From the NCBI GenBank assembly GCA_017694415.1, contig JADIMW010000028.1, forward strand, positions 1-34,971: a stretch of DNA of 34,971 nt, in the 5' to 3' direction. This DNA is from Candidatus Caccoplasma merdipullorum. Its GTDB lineage: Bacteria; Bacteroidota; Bacteroidia; Bacteroidales; G3-4614. The translations under genes were made by a program, and so were the position numbers. The notes below the pieces were generated by a model that did no database searches, was not told the origin of the DNA, and was given only the letters and a program-made list of their open reading frames with translations. Shown piece after piece: positions 6,780 through 18,104 of the stretch. Numbering within the stretch: the first letter of the stretch is position 1; each line of letters opens with the position of its first letter.

Positions 6780-9095
6780 TCAGAACGGGTATCCGATAGC
6801 AAAATGCAAAGCCGCGTCGCGCTGGAAATTCTGGTATGTAATAACCCATTTGCTCTTGCCCGTTACAGCCGGGTTGTAAAGTTTCATACCGAGGTCGAGA
6901 CGCAATATAAAATAGTTGAAGTCGAGGCGCAGACCCAAACCGTACGCCATGGCCAACTGCTTGTAGAAAGTATTGAATTTGAAAACACCGCCCGGTTGCG
7001 AGTCGTAGCTGCGTATGGTCCAGATATTCCCCGCATCGATAAACGCCGCAAGCTCCAGTTTCCAGATAAGTTTGCTTCGGTATTCAATGTTAAGGTCAAT
7101 CCTTATATCACCGCACTGGTTCATAAAGTCCGCAGTAGGGTTCATGCTCTGGTAGCTCCCCGGGCCGAGGTCGCGCACCGACCACCCCCTGACGCTGTTC
7201 GCACCACCCGAAAAGTAGCGTTTCTCGAACGGCAGCATCTCCGAGTTACCGTACGGTATGGCAATACCGGCCCCCGCATGCAGAGCCAGAGAGTTCTTCT
7301 CGTTGAAAACAAACGTATAAGTATAGTCAATATCCTGCTTAAAATATTGAGCATACCTGATACCCAGAATAGAATATCCGCTTTCAGGCCTGCCGGGGTC
7401 GGTAAGGCACGATATTCCGTACAGCAAGTTTCCGGCAATCTCCGTAACAGTACGGAGCGTATAAATGTTACCGCTCTGGTTTATTGCCGACGGACGCAGG
7501 TTGGACATGTAAAACGCGTAAGCCATACGCATTATAAAGTGGTCCTCGTAGCTGTATCGCAGCATGGGGTTATCTACCGACAGCTCGTCGATGTTCTGTT
7601 TGAATTCCGCCGTCGTCTTGGGCAGGTATATATAGTTTATGTCTATCAGGTCGAGTTTGTGCCGGAACATGTTGTAGTGGCTGTACCACTTGTATCCCCA
7701 CCCGGCTCCGGCAATAATACGTATATACTCCGGCCTTTGCTGGAAATTGCCGTTCAGCGTCAGGTCGGTAGTAGGGCGGAGGCGTTGCCGCGACTTCTCT
7801 TTTGCAAAAGGAAATATGTATTTCGGAAACGATATTCCCGCTTCCAGTCCCAACTCCAGATAGTTGTTGCTGATAAGTCCGCCGACATCCCCCGATATGC
7901 TTTCGTACGCAGCCCTAACCTTTGTGTTGAATGTCTGCGACCCGCGGAATATGTTGCGGTGCTGGTAATTAACCCCGATTGCAAACCCGAAGTCCCCGGC
8001 CGAGTTCGTCCCCTCCAGCTCCGTCGATATGGTCTGAGTCTTCCCTTCAGTAAGCATAATGTAGCAGTCCAGATACATTTCGCCGTCTTCGCCCTTTATC
8101 GGCATGAACTGAATATTCACATATTTAAGTACGCGCAACCGACCGAAAGCCGTCAAAGTATTATCCACATTCCGCGTACTGTAAATCTGGCCGGGTCGGA
8201 TAAAACAGTTGTTTACCAAAACCGACGATCGGAGATACTGTTTCTCCCCGTAATATATGGTAAACCCGTCGTACAAAACCGTGTCGGCAACAAAATGCCG
8301 CTGGTCGATATTCATCGGGTTATACTCGGTAATAAACGAAACATTCCTTATGCGGTACTTCTTGTGCGAAACATAAGCAATATCGCTGTTCGCCGTATCG
8401 GCAACAGGGAAGGGGAGAAGGTTCAGCTCCAAATCAACCATGTGGTTGCCAACCGTCGTGTCTGCGGCGAAGGTAATAAACTCTTTGTTGAATGCGTAGT
8501 ACCCTCTGTTTTTCAGTCGGGCTGTAATCCGTTGTCTCTCTTGGTCGAGCAGCGAGTGGTCGAACAAAGCCCCCTTCTTTATAACAGAATAGGCCGTATC
8601 CCTTAAAATGAATCCGGCAAGACTGTCGTCCGGGATGTTGTACGTTACGTCCCTCAATACATACGGTTCGCCGCTCTTTACGTTGTAGGTAACCCTCAGC
8701 TTCCGCTTTTTCGTTACGGTATCCACCTCTACACGAGCTTCCATAAACCCCCTGTTCGACATAGCTTTTTCAATCTCCTCCACCGATTTTTCGGTCAGCA
8801 GCGAGTCGTAAACCACCGGCGGAGTGCCAATCCTTTGCATAAACCTGTTCCAGCGGTTGTCCTTACTGCCCGACAAGTTATATAACGCCAACGGCAAACC
8901 TATAATCCCGAAAGTCTTGTGATTGGGCGTTTGTCTTAGATAAGGCTTTAAATCCGACGACTTTATCCTTTTGTCATCCACCGTAATCTTAACCCTGTCC
9001 AACAGATATTCCCCTTTGGGCACATGTTTTGTCGGAGAACATCCGCAGACAAGTAAAATTATCAAGGCAGATATTGAAAAAAAACGCAAATTCAT
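6780..9095 (-). CDS. TamL-like BamA/TamA family outer membrane assembly lipoprotein
   Basis: The 771-residue product starts with a lipoprotein signal peptide (VCGC, lipidated Cys19). POTRA-like domains follow in the N-terminal half (for example TEKSVEEIEKAMSNRGFMEARVEVDT). The C-terminal half is a 16-strand-type beta-barrel of the BamA/TamA superfamily, with the conserved RYFSGGANSVRGW segment that corresponds to the lid-lock VRGF motif. Bacteroidetes carry such a lipidated TamA relative (TamL), thought to work with TamB in outer membrane biogenesis; tamB is not in this window. The gene is monocistronic and convergent with the efflux operon. A good promoter lies about 70 nt upstream of its ATG. 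Confidence 0.88.
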   Translation of the reverse strand: MNLRFFSISALIILLVCGCSPTKHVPKGEYLLDRVKITVDDKRIKSSDLKPYLRQTPNHKTFGIIGLPLALYNLSGSKDNRWNRFMQRIGTPPVVYDSLLTEKSVEEIEKAMSNRGFMEARVEVDTVTKKRKLRVTYNVKSGEPYVLRDVTYNIPDDSLAGFILRDTAYSVIKKGALFDHSLLDQERQRITARLKNRGYYAFNKEFITFAADTTVGNHMVDLELNLLPFPVADTANSDIAYVSHKKYRIRNVSFITEYNPMNIDQRHFVADTVLYDGFTIYYGEKQYLRSSVLVNNCFIRPGQIYSTRNVDNTLTAFGRLRVLKYVNIQFMPIKGEDGEMYLDCYIMLTEGKTQTISTELEGTNSAGDFGFAIGVNYQHRNIFRGSQTFNTKVRAAYESISGDVGGLISNNYLELGLEAGISFPKYIFPFAKEKSRQRLRPTTDLTLNGNFQQRPEYIRIIAGAGWGYKWYSHYNMFRHKLDLIDINYIYLPKTTAEFKQNIDELSVDNPMLRYSYEDHFIMRMAYAFYMSNLRPSAINQSGNIYTLRTVTEIAGNLLYGISCLTDPGRPESGYSILGIRYAQYFKQDIDYTYTFVFNEKNSLALHAGAGIAIPYGNSEMLPFEKRYFSGGANSVRGWSVRDLGPGSYQSMNPTADFMNQCGDIRIDLNIEYRSKLIWKLELAAFIDAGNIWTIRSYDSQPGGVFKFNTFYKQLAMAYGLGLRLDFNYFILRLDLGMKLYNPAVTGKSKWVITYQNFQRDAALHFAIGYPF

Positions 9096-9163
9096 TGTTG
9101 GTGTAGGACAAAGCCCTGAACCTTAAAAAAATAAGACCTCAAATAAATCAATAGCTTTATGTA

Positions 9164-9194
9164 CAAAGTTAATTCAATTAGCCGTTACGACAAA
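9164..9194 (-). promoter_or_regulatory. Promoter of tamL-like gene
   Basis: On the minus strand a TTTG -33 box (plus 9191-9194), a 19-nt spacer and TAACTTTG (plus 9164-9171) give a textbook Bacteroidetes promoter. The predicted leader is about 65 nt. Confidence 0.7.
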
Positions 9195-9364
9195 ATTTAT
9201 TAAACAGTATATATGGAAAAAACAACACAACAACCCCTTTTGACAGATTGGAAAAACGCAATAGCTCCGCATTTTATAAAAAACCACAGAAGTATCACAT
9301 AAAACAACAATCTCAAATATCGGAAAATAGCAATGCGGCGACAGATAAAATTTACCTTTTTTTA

Positions 9365-9396
9365 TTTGCAATAATAACTAAAACGGGGTAATTTCG
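9365..9396 (+). promoter_or_regulatory. Promoter of the ilv operon
   Basis: TTTG (9365-9368) and TAATTTCG (9389-9396) are separated by 20 nt. The -7 box has one mismatch to TAnnTTTG. It would start transcription near 9400. Confidence 0.5.
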
Positions 9397-9502
9397 CAGA
9401 CTGAAAAACAAATAAGGTATAAAAGGACGAAAGAGCTTTAAAAACTGCAGGAAATAGATAATGCAAAAGCCCGCGTCCCCACACAAATAAAGAAGAAAAG
9501 AT

Positions 9503-11305
9503 ATGGCAAAAGAACTTCGCAGCGCACAATGCACACAAGGCAGGAGAATGGCCGGGGCCCGCGCCTTATGGAGAGCCAACGGCATGAAAGAATCGCAGAT
9601 AGGGAAACCCGTCATAGCAGTAGTAAACTCATTTACGCAATTTGTGCCCGGACATGTTCACCTGCACGAAATAGGACAGCAGGTAAAAGCCGAAATAGAA
9701 AAGCTGGGATGTTTCGCAGCCGAGTTCAACACCATAGCCATAGACGACGGTATAGCCATGGGACACGACGGAATGCTCTATTCGCTCCCCTCGCGCGACC
9801 TGATTGCCGACAGCGTAGAGTATATGGTAAATGCGCACAAGGCCGATGCAATGGTATGCATAAGCAACTGCGACAAGATAACCCCCGGAATGCTTATGGC
9901 AGCCATGCGACTCAACATCCCCGCCGTATTCGTATCCGGCGGACCAATGGAAGCACACAAGTACAACGGCGAAAACGCTGACCTCATAACGGCGATGATA
10001 AAAGCAGCCGATTCAACCGTAAGCGATGAAGAGATACGGCATATAGAAGACTGTGCCTGCCCCGGTTGCGGAAGCTGCTCCGGAATGTTCACCGCCAACT
10101 CCATGAACTGCCTTACCGAAGCGATAGGCCTTTCGCTCCCCGGCAACGGTACGATACTCGCGACACATACCAACCGCCTGCAGCTCTTCAAAGATGCAGC
10201 ACGCCTTATAGTAGAAAATGCCTACAAGTATTATCGCGACGGCGACGAAAGCGTCCTGCCGCGCAGCATAGCAACCCGTCAGGCATTCCTCAACGCCATG
10301 ACGCTCGATATAGCAATGGGCGGCTCAACCAATACCGTACTTCACCTTCTGGCCGTAGCCAACGAAGGCGGTGTCGATTTCAAAATGGTAGATATAGACC
10401 GTTTGAGCCGTCGCGTACCCTGCCTCTGCAAACTTGCGCCCAACACGCAAAAATTCTCCATACAAGAGTGCAACAGAGCCGGCGGAATACTCAATATCCT
10501 CGGCGAACTCGACAAGGCAGGGCTGCTCGATACCTCATGCAAACGCGTAAACGGCGCAACACTCGGCGAAGACATTGCCCGTTACAGCATAATGAAACCC
10601 GAAATCGACCCCGAAGCAAAACGAATCTATTCCAGCGCACCCGGCGGAGTATTCAGCAATCACATGGGAACGCAGAGCAATACATACGAAACCCTCGATA
10701 CCGACAGAACCGCAGGGTGTATCCGCGACGTAGAGCACGCATACAGCAAGGACGGCGGATTGGCCGTACTGTTCGGCAACATAGCCAAGGACGGATGCGT
10801 GGTAAAAACCGCAGGCGTAGATGAAAGCATCTGGCACTTCTCCGGGCCTGCCAAAGTATTCGACTCACAAGAGGCGGCATGCGAAGGCATCCTCTCCGGC
10901 AAGGTAGTAAGCGGCGATGTTGTAGTGATAACACACGAAGGACCCAAAGGAGGCCCCGGAATGCAGGAGATGCTATACCCCACATCATATATAAAATCAC
11001 GCCACCTCGGAAAAGAGTGCGCCCTGATAACCGACGGACGTTTCAGCGGCGGAACATCCGGACTGAGCATCGGCCACATTTCGCCCGAAGCAGCAGCCGG
11101 AGGAAACATCGGCAAGGTAGAAGACGGCGATATAATAGAAATCAACATCCCCGAACGCAGCATAAACGTAAAACTCACCGACGAAGAACTGGCCGCACGT
11201 CCGATGCGCCCCGTAACCCGTCAGAGAGAAGTCTCGAAAGCACTCAAGGCCTATGCCTCGATGGTAAGTTCGGCCGACAAGGGAGCGTTTCGTATTGTAG
11301 AATAA
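9503..11305 (+). CDS. ilvD: Dihydroxy-acid dehydratase
   Basis: IlvD dehydrates 2,3-dihydroxy-3-methylbutanoate and 2,3-dihydroxy-3-methylpentanoate to the 2-oxo acids, the third step of valine and isoleucine synthesis. At 600 residues it has the family's usual length. Iron-sulfur ligands are visible: Cys123 in [10 protein letters not shown] and the [19 protein letters not shown] block (from residue 186). The [21 protein letters not shown] segment near the C-terminus is also diagnostic. It is the first gene of an operon with ilvB, ilvN and ilvC. A 33-nt gap before ilvB contains a possible secondary promoter. Confidence 0.97.
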   Translation: MAKELRSAQCTQGRRMAGARALWRANGMKESQIGKPVIAVVNSFTQFVPGHVHLHEIGQQVKAEIEKLGCFAAEFNTIAIDDGIAMGHDGMLYSLPSRDLIADSVEYMVNAHKADAMVCISNCDKITPGMLMAAMRLNIPAVFVSGGPMEAHKYNGENADLITAMIKAADSTVSDEEIRHIEDCACPGCGSCSGMFTANSMNCLTEAIGLSLPGNGTILATHTNRLQLFKDAARLIVENAYKYYRDGDESVLPRSIATRQAFLNAMTLDIAMGGSTNTVLHLLAVANEGGVDFKMVDIDRLSRRVPCLCKLAPNTQKFSIQECNRAGGILNILGELDKAGLLDTSCKRVNGATLGEDIARYSIMKPEIDPEAKRIYSSAPGGVFSNHMGTQSNTYETLDTDRTAGCIRDVEHAYSKDGGLAVLFGNIAKDGCVVKTAGVDESIWHFSGPAKVFDSQEAACEGILSGKVVSGDVVVITHEGPKGGPGMQEMLYPTSYIKSRHLGKECALITDGRFSGGTSGLSIGHISPEAAAGGNIGKVEDGDIIEINIPERSINVKLTDEELAARPMRPVTRQREVSKALKAYASMVSSADKGAFRIVE

Positions 11306-11311
11306 AATACA

Positions 11312-11319
11312 TATCTTTG
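11312..11319 (+). promoter_or_regulatory. Possible internal promoter before ilvB
   Basis: TATCTTTG (11312-11319) is a perfect -7 box just downstream of ilvD. The -33 position 19 nt upstream reads TTCG (11289-11292), a weak match, and it lies inside ilvD. It could give extra ilvBN-ilvC transcription. Confidence 0.35.
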
Positions 11320-11338
11320 TAGAATAATTTTTGAGGAT

Positions 11339-13054
11339 ATGTCAGAAGACAAAATTTCAGGCTCCGAGATACTGATAAGGAGCCTAATGGAAGAAGGAGT
11401 CGAAATCGTATATGGCTATCCCGGCGGAGCAATAACGCCGGTGTTCGACTGTCTGTACGATTATCGCGATAAACTCCATCACATATTGATGCGCCACGAG
11501 CAGGGAGCTACCCATGCAGCGCAAGGTTATGCACGCGTATCGGGAAAACCCGGAGTCGTCATAGTAACCTCCGGACCCGGAGCCACCAATGCAATAACAG
11601 GTATAGCCGACGCAATGATGGACAGTACCCCCATGGTGGTAATTGCCGGACAGATGCCCGCATCGATGCTCGGGACAGACGCCTTTCAGGAAACCGACGT
11701 CGTAGGCGTAACGCTCCCCATAACCAAATGGAGCTATCAAATACGTCGTGCCGAAGACATAGCATGGGCAGTAGCGAGGGCATTCTACATAGCATCGTCA
11801 GGCCGTCCCGGGCCGGTAGTGCTCGACTTTGCCAAAAACGCACAAGTCGAAACAGCCGAGTTCAAATACAGCAAATGCTCGTTTATCCGCAGCTACGACC
11901 CGTTCCCCAAAATAGACGACGCACAAATACGCGAAGCCGCCCGTATGATAAACGAGGCACGCAAGCCCCTTATGCTCGTAGGACAAGGCGTAAAACTCGG
12001 CAATGCCGAAAAAGAAGTAATAGCACTTGCCGAAAAAGCCGGAATCCCCGTAGCCGAAACACTGTTGGGATTATCAGCCATTCCGTCAGAACACCCGTTG
12101 AACAAAGGCATGATAGGAATGCACGGCAATATAGCCCCCAACGTAAAAACCAACGAGTGCGATTTGCTCATAGCCATAGGGCTACGTTTCGACGACCGCG
12201 TAACAGGCGAGATAAGTACATATGCGTGTCAAGCCAAGAAGATACATTTCGACATCGACCCGTCCGAGTTTAACAAAAACGTCAAAATCGACCTCGCCGT
12301 ACTCGGCAACGCCAAAGAAACAGTGCCGGCCGTAGCAGCATTAGTCAATAGACGCGAGCAGACCGAGTGGGTAAAGAGTTTCGAACATGCCGAAACCGCC
12401 GAATACGAAAAAGTCATAAAAGACGAGATAACACCCGAAGACGGGCCGCTGCGCATGGGCGAAGTAGTACATTGCGTATCCGAAGCTGCCGACAACAATG
12501 CCATTGTCGTAACCGACGTAGGACAAAACCAGATGATGGCCGCACGCTATTCTACATACCGCAACACCCGCAGCCTCATCACATCCGGAGGTCTCGGCAC
12601 TATGGGATTCGGATTGCCCGCAGCCATAGGCTCCAAATTCGGTGCGCCCGACCGCACGGTATGCCTCTTCGCAGGCGACGGCGGGTTGCAGATGACCGAG
12701 CAGGAACTCGGGACGATACAAGCTTACGGATTGGACGTAAAGATAATATTGTTGTCGAACAACGTCCTCGGCATGGTACGTCAGTGGCAAGAGCTATTCT
12801 TCGAAAAACGCTTCTCCGAGACCGACCTCGTAAACCCCGACTTCATAAAACTCGCCGAAGCATACGGCATAAAAGGACGCAGAATAACCGACCGCTCCGA
12901 GTTGAAAGAAGCCGTGCAGGAGATGATGCAGCACAAAGGCGCATATCTGTTGGAAGCCGACGTGGAAAAAGAAGAGATGGTATTCCCGATGACCCCCACA
13001 GGCAAGAGCGTAGATTATATAATGTTGAACCGTAACGAGACATACAAAAAGTAA
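11339..13054 (+). CDS. ilvB: Acetolactate synthase, large (catalytic) subunit
   Basis: This TPP-dependent enzyme condenses pyruvate with pyruvate or 2-oxobutyrate, the first common step of valine, leucine and isoleucine synthesis. The 571-residue protein has the catalytic Glu54 in MRHEQGATHAAQGYARVSG, a central FAD-like domain and the TPP/Mg motif from GDGGLQM to LLSNN (residues 446-475). The SGPGATNAITGIADA and TDVGQNQM segments are typical of biosynthetic acetolactate synthase rather than other pyruvate-utilising TPP enzymes. Its stop codon overlaps the start of ilvN by one base (TAATG), so the two subunits are probably made together. Confidence 0.96.
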   Translation: MSEDKISGSEILIRSLMEEGVEIVYGYPGGAITPVFDCLYDYRDKLHHILMRHEQGATHAAQGYARVSGKPGVVIVTSGPGATNAITGIADAMMDSTPMVVIAGQMPASMLGTDAFQETDVVGVTLPITKWSYQIRRAEDIAWAVARAFYIASSGRPGPVVLDFAKNAQVETAEFKYSKCSFIRSYDPFPKIDDAQIREAARMINEARKPLMLVGQGVKLGNAEKEVIALAEKAGIPVAETLLGLSAIPSEHPLNKGMIGMHGNIAPNVKTNECDLLIAIGLRFDDRVTGEISTYACQAKKIHFDIDPSEFNKNVKIDLAVLGNAKETVPAVAALVNRREQTEWVKSFEHAETAEYEKVIKDEITPEDGPLRMGEVVHCVSEAADNNAIVVTDVGQNQMMAARYSTYRNTRSLITSGGLGTMGFGLPAAIGSKFGAPDRTVCLFAGDGGLQMTEQELGTIQAYGLDVKIILLSNNVLGMVRQWQELFFEKRFSETDLVNPDFIKLAEAYGIKGRRITDRSELKEAVQEMMQHKGAYLLEADVEKEEMVFPMTPTGKSVDYIMLNRNETYKK

Positions 13055-13599
13055 TGGAACCGATATTATATACAATAACCGTTCACTCCGAAAATCAGGT
13101 AGGACTGCTGAACCAAATATCCATAATATTCACGAGGCGGAAACTGAACATAGAATCCCTTTCCGTATCGGCATCGGCCATAAAAGGCGTACATAAATTC
13201 GTAATAACGGTAATGTGCGACGAAGAGACCGTAATAAAAGTAGTAAAGCAGATAGAAAAGAGAATAGACGTAATACGCGCGTTCTACTATACCGACGAAG
13301 ACATAGTATATCAAGAAGTCGCGCTGTATAAAATCTCCACGGCCAACCTGCTCGAAATAGGCGGACTCGAAAAACTCGTGCGCAAGTACAATGCGCGCGT
13401 GCTGGAAATAACCCGTACCTACACCATAATAGAAAAAGCCGGACATACCGACGAAACACAAGCCCTGTTCGAAGCATTGAACATGTACGGCGTATTACAG
13501 TTCGTACGTTCAGGACGCGTATCCATAACCCGTTCCACAGTAGAGCACGTCGACCGTTTCCTCGAAAAACAGGAACAACGCCGTCTCGCCCAAGAATAA
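13054..13599 (+). CDS. ilvN: Acetolactate synthase, small (regulatory) subunit
   Basis: The 181-residue protein is the regulatory partner of the large subunit. An N-terminal ACT domain (about residues 4-80; ENQVGLLNQISIIFTRRKLNIESL) is expected to bind valine for feedback inhibition. A second domain (about 85-170) matches the C-terminal domain of IlvN/IlvH. It overlaps ilvB by one base and is followed after 11 nt by the thioesterase gene. Confidence 0.94.
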   Translation: MEPILYTITVHSENQVGLLNQISIIFTRRKLNIESLSVSASAIKGVHKFVITVMCDEETVIKVVKQIEKRIDVIRAFYYTDEDIVYQEVALYKISTANLLEIGGLEKLVRKYNARVLEITRTYTIIEKAGHTDETQALFEALNMYGVLQFVRSGRVSITRSTVEHVDRFLEKQEQRRLAQE

Positions 13600-13610
13600 A
13601 AACCGACCGT

Positions 13611-14363
13611 ATGGCAGAAGCGAACAACATATACAGTTGCAGATACGAAATAGTTCCCGCCGATTGCAATGCACAGCGCGAAGTCTCCATGTACTACATG
13701 GCCAACAAGATACTCGACGTAGCCACGCGGCATGCCGACGAATGGGGAATAGGATACCATACGATAACCGAGCGCAACCACGCATGGGTACTGGCACGAT
13801 TGGCAATCGACATGGAAAGCTATCCGCAACCGTACGACACCATGATAGCCGAGACATGGGTAGAAGACTTCAATCCCCACTTCTCCGAGCGTAACTTCCG
13901 CTTCTCCACACCCGAAGGCAAAACCTACGGTTATGCCCGCAGCATCTGGTTTGTCATAGACCTTACCACTCGCAAATCGCTCGACATCAGTTCGCTCGGA
14001 TACCTTAGCGACCGACGGGCAGAAAAAGAGTGCCCGATACCCCGACAAGGACGACAAAAACCGATAGCCCGCGATGCCGTCGGAACAGAGTTCAAAGTCG
14101 AGTTCAGCGACATAGATTTCAACCGGCATTTCAACAGCGGCAAGCAGATAGAGCACGTAATGAACTATTTCACCATGGCTCAACTCGACAAAAAATTCGT
14201 AAAACGTTTCGAGATAAGCTATATGAACGAAGCCCACTACGGCCAGACACTGCAACTGGCAGGCGAAGAGACGTCGCCCGGACAATATACCGCCGAGTTG
14301 CGTCCCGCAGGCGAAGGTCCGGTTATCTGCCGTTGTGGAATAGAACTAAAAGAAAGAGATTAA
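13611..14363 (+). CDS. Acyl-ACP thioesterase (FatA-like, hot-dog fold)
   Basis: This 250-residue protein is a double hot-dog acyl-ACP thioesterase of the plant FatA/FatB superfamily; it should release fatty acids from acyl carrier protein. Typical segments are the N-terminal YEIVPADCNAQREVSMYYMANKILDVATRHADEWG, the RASLWFVID-like ARSIWFVIDLTTRKS, and FSDIDFNRHFNSGKQIEHVMNYF in the second repeat. It lies 11 nt after ilvN and 47 nt before ilvC, so it is co-transcribed with branched-chain amino acid genes. I recall the same arrangement in other Bacteroidales. A link to branched (iso/anteiso) fatty-acid metabolism is an inference from context. Confidence 0.87.
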   Translation: MAEANNIYSCRYEIVPADCNAQREVSMYYMANKILDVATRHADEWGIGYHTITERNHAWVLARLAIDMESYPQPYDTMIAETWVEDFNPHFSERNFRFSTPEGKTYGYARSIWFVIDLTTRKSLDISSLGYLSDRRAEKECPIPRQGRQKPIARDAVGTEFKVEFSDIDFNRHFNSGKQIEHVMNYFTMAQLDKKFVKRFEISYMNEAHYGQTLQLAGEETSPGQYTAELRPAGEGPVICRCGIELKERD

Positions 14364-14410
14364 AAAACAAATACAAAAACAGAAAACCCTAATTTAAAAC
14401 AAAAAAGATT

Positions 14411-15457
14411 ATGGCAATAATGAATTTTGGCGGAGTAGAAGAAAATGTAGTAACCCGCGAAGAATTTCCATTGGAAAAAGCAAGAGAAGTACTGAAAAAC
14501 GAAACGATAGCAGTAATAGGTTACGGCGTACAAGGCCCGGGACAAAGCCTCAACCTGCGCGACAACGGATTCAACGTAATAGTAGGCCAGCGCAAAGATT
14601 CCAAGACATGGGACAAGGCAGTAGCCGACGGATGGGTACCCGGAGAAACCCTCTTCGAGATACAGGAAGCATGCCGCCGCGCGACAATAATACAATACCT
14701 CCTTTCCGACGCAGCACAAATAGCCGTATGGCCCACAGTAAAAGCCGAACTTACCGCAGGCAAAGCCCTCTACTTCTCACACGGCTTTGCAATAACCTAT
14801 AAAGAAAGAACAGGCATCGTACCCCCTGCTGACGTAGATGTAATAATGATAGCCCCCAAAGGCTCAGGAACAAGCCTTCGCAGAATGTTCCTCCAAGGAC
14901 GCGGACTCAACTCGAGCTATGCAATCTTCCAAGATGCCACAGGCCGGGCAAAAGAGCGCGTAATAGCACTCGGAATAGGTGTAGGCTCAGGCTATCTGTT
15001 CGAGACCACATTCAAGCGCGAAGTTTACTCCGACCTCACAGGTGAGCGCGGAACACTCATGGGCGCAATACAAGGAATCTTCGCAGCACAGTACGACACC
15101 CTTCGCGAAAACGGCCATACCCCGTCCGAAGCCTTCAACGAAACAATCGAGGAACTCACACAATCCCTCATGCCCCTCGTAGCAGAAAACGGAATGGACT
15201 GGATGTACGCAAACTGCTCCACAACCGCACAGCGCGGAGCATTGGACTGGTGGAAGAAATTCCGCGACGCAACCAAACCCGTATTCGAAGAGTTGTATAG
15301 CGAAGTAGCAAAAGGAAACGAAGCACAGCGTTCAATCGACACCAACAGCAAACCCGGCTATCGCGAATCCCTCAACAAAGAACTCGAAGAGATGCGCAAC
15401 AGCGAAATGTGGCAGGCCGGCGTAGTAGTACGCAAACTCCGTCCCGAAAACAACTAA
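14411..15457 (+). CDS. ilvC: Ketol-acid reductoisomerase
   Basis: IlvC isomerises and reduces acetolactate and acetohydroxybutyrate, the second step of valine/isoleucine synthesis. The 348-residue length fits the short class I form. The nucleotide-binding loop is GYGVQGPGQSLNLRDNG (from Gly37), where many relatives have Gly-His instead of Gly-Pro. The second domain shows the knotted metal-binding region with DLTGERGTLMGAIQGIFAAQYD and the ECxH-like ANCSTTAQRGALDWW. It is the last gene of the operon and is followed by a strong terminator. Confidence 0.96.
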   Translation: MAIMNFGGVEENVVTREEFPLEKAREVLKNETIAVIGYGVQGPGQSLNLRDNGFNVIVGQRKDSKTWDKAVADGWVPGETLFEIQEACRRATIIQYLLSDAAQIAVWPTVKAELTAGKALYFSHGFAITYKERTGIVPPADVDVIMIAPKGSGTSLRRMFLQGRGLNSSYAIFQDATGRAKERVIALGIGVGSGYLFETTFKREVYSDLTGERGTLMGAIQGIFAAQYDTLRENGHTPSEAFNETIEELTQSLMPLVAENGMDWMYANCSTTAQRGALDWWKKFRDATKPVFEELYSEVAKGNEAQRSIDTNSKPGYRESLNKELEEMRNSEMWQAGVVVRKLRPENN

Positions 15458-15506
15458 AAAAGAAGCAGGTTATGCCACAAGCATAATCAGCACACCAATA
15501 AACCCG

Positions 15507-15542
15507 AAGCGGTCGTCTCATTTTTGAGGCGACCGCTTTTTT
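15507..15542 (+). terminator. Intrinsic terminator of the ilv operon
   Basis: A 12-bp stem (AGCGGTCGTCTC 508-519 with GAGGCGACCGCT 526-537 of 15 kb, one G-T pair) around a 6-nt loop is followed by a T-run. It lies 50 nt after ilvC. Confidence 0.9.
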
Positions 15543-15601
15543 ACATAAAAACAAATTACATTAAAAAAAGCATGCAATAAAACACCATATCCCATATATA
15601 A

Positions 15602-17905
<2,304 letters not shown>

Positions 17906-17934
17906 TCCGCAAACACTTCTCATAGACGAGAGTG

Positions 17935-17973
17935 ATACCCCTGCATCCGGTTTCGGATGGGGGGGTATTTTTT
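17935..17973 (+). terminator. Intrinsic terminator after the GH2 gene
   Basis: ATACCCC (17935-17941) pairs with GGGGTAT (17962-17968), and CATCC pairs with GGATG inside it, around a 6-nt loop. A T-run follows. Confidence 0.8.
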
Positions 17974-18104
17974 ATTAGAATCAATCGGACGATAAAATAA
18001 AAAGTACCGGAATTTTAACCGTAAGAAGAGCCCCCTATCCCTATAAAAGTCGAAAAAAAATCATTACGGGCGGCAGAAACACGCCATAACATAAAGAGAT
18101 GCCG

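Larger units (their letters stand above)
9096..9502. other. Divergent intergenic region between tamL and ilvD
   Basis: This 407-nt AT-rich region holds the two divergent promoters for tamL (minus) and ilvD (plus). The ilvD leader is about 100 nt. Its only short frame reading from an ATG near 9460 encodes nine codons without a Leu/Ile/Val run, so I see no classical leader-peptide attenuator. No other gene is evident. Confidence 0.6.

Noticed and set aside
6804..8606. Long 600-codon plus-strand ORF
   Set aside because: It lies entirely opposite the tamL gene, has no recognisable domain and has an Arg/Val-rich composition typical of antisense frames.
9397..9502. Possible leader-peptide attenuator before ilvD
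   Set aside because: The only short ORF has no run of Leu, Ile or Val codons and no terminator/antiterminator pair was seen.
18050..18104. Terminator for the alpha/beta hydrolase gene
   Set aside because: A T-run exists on the minus strand, but the adjacent stem is only about four base pairs.
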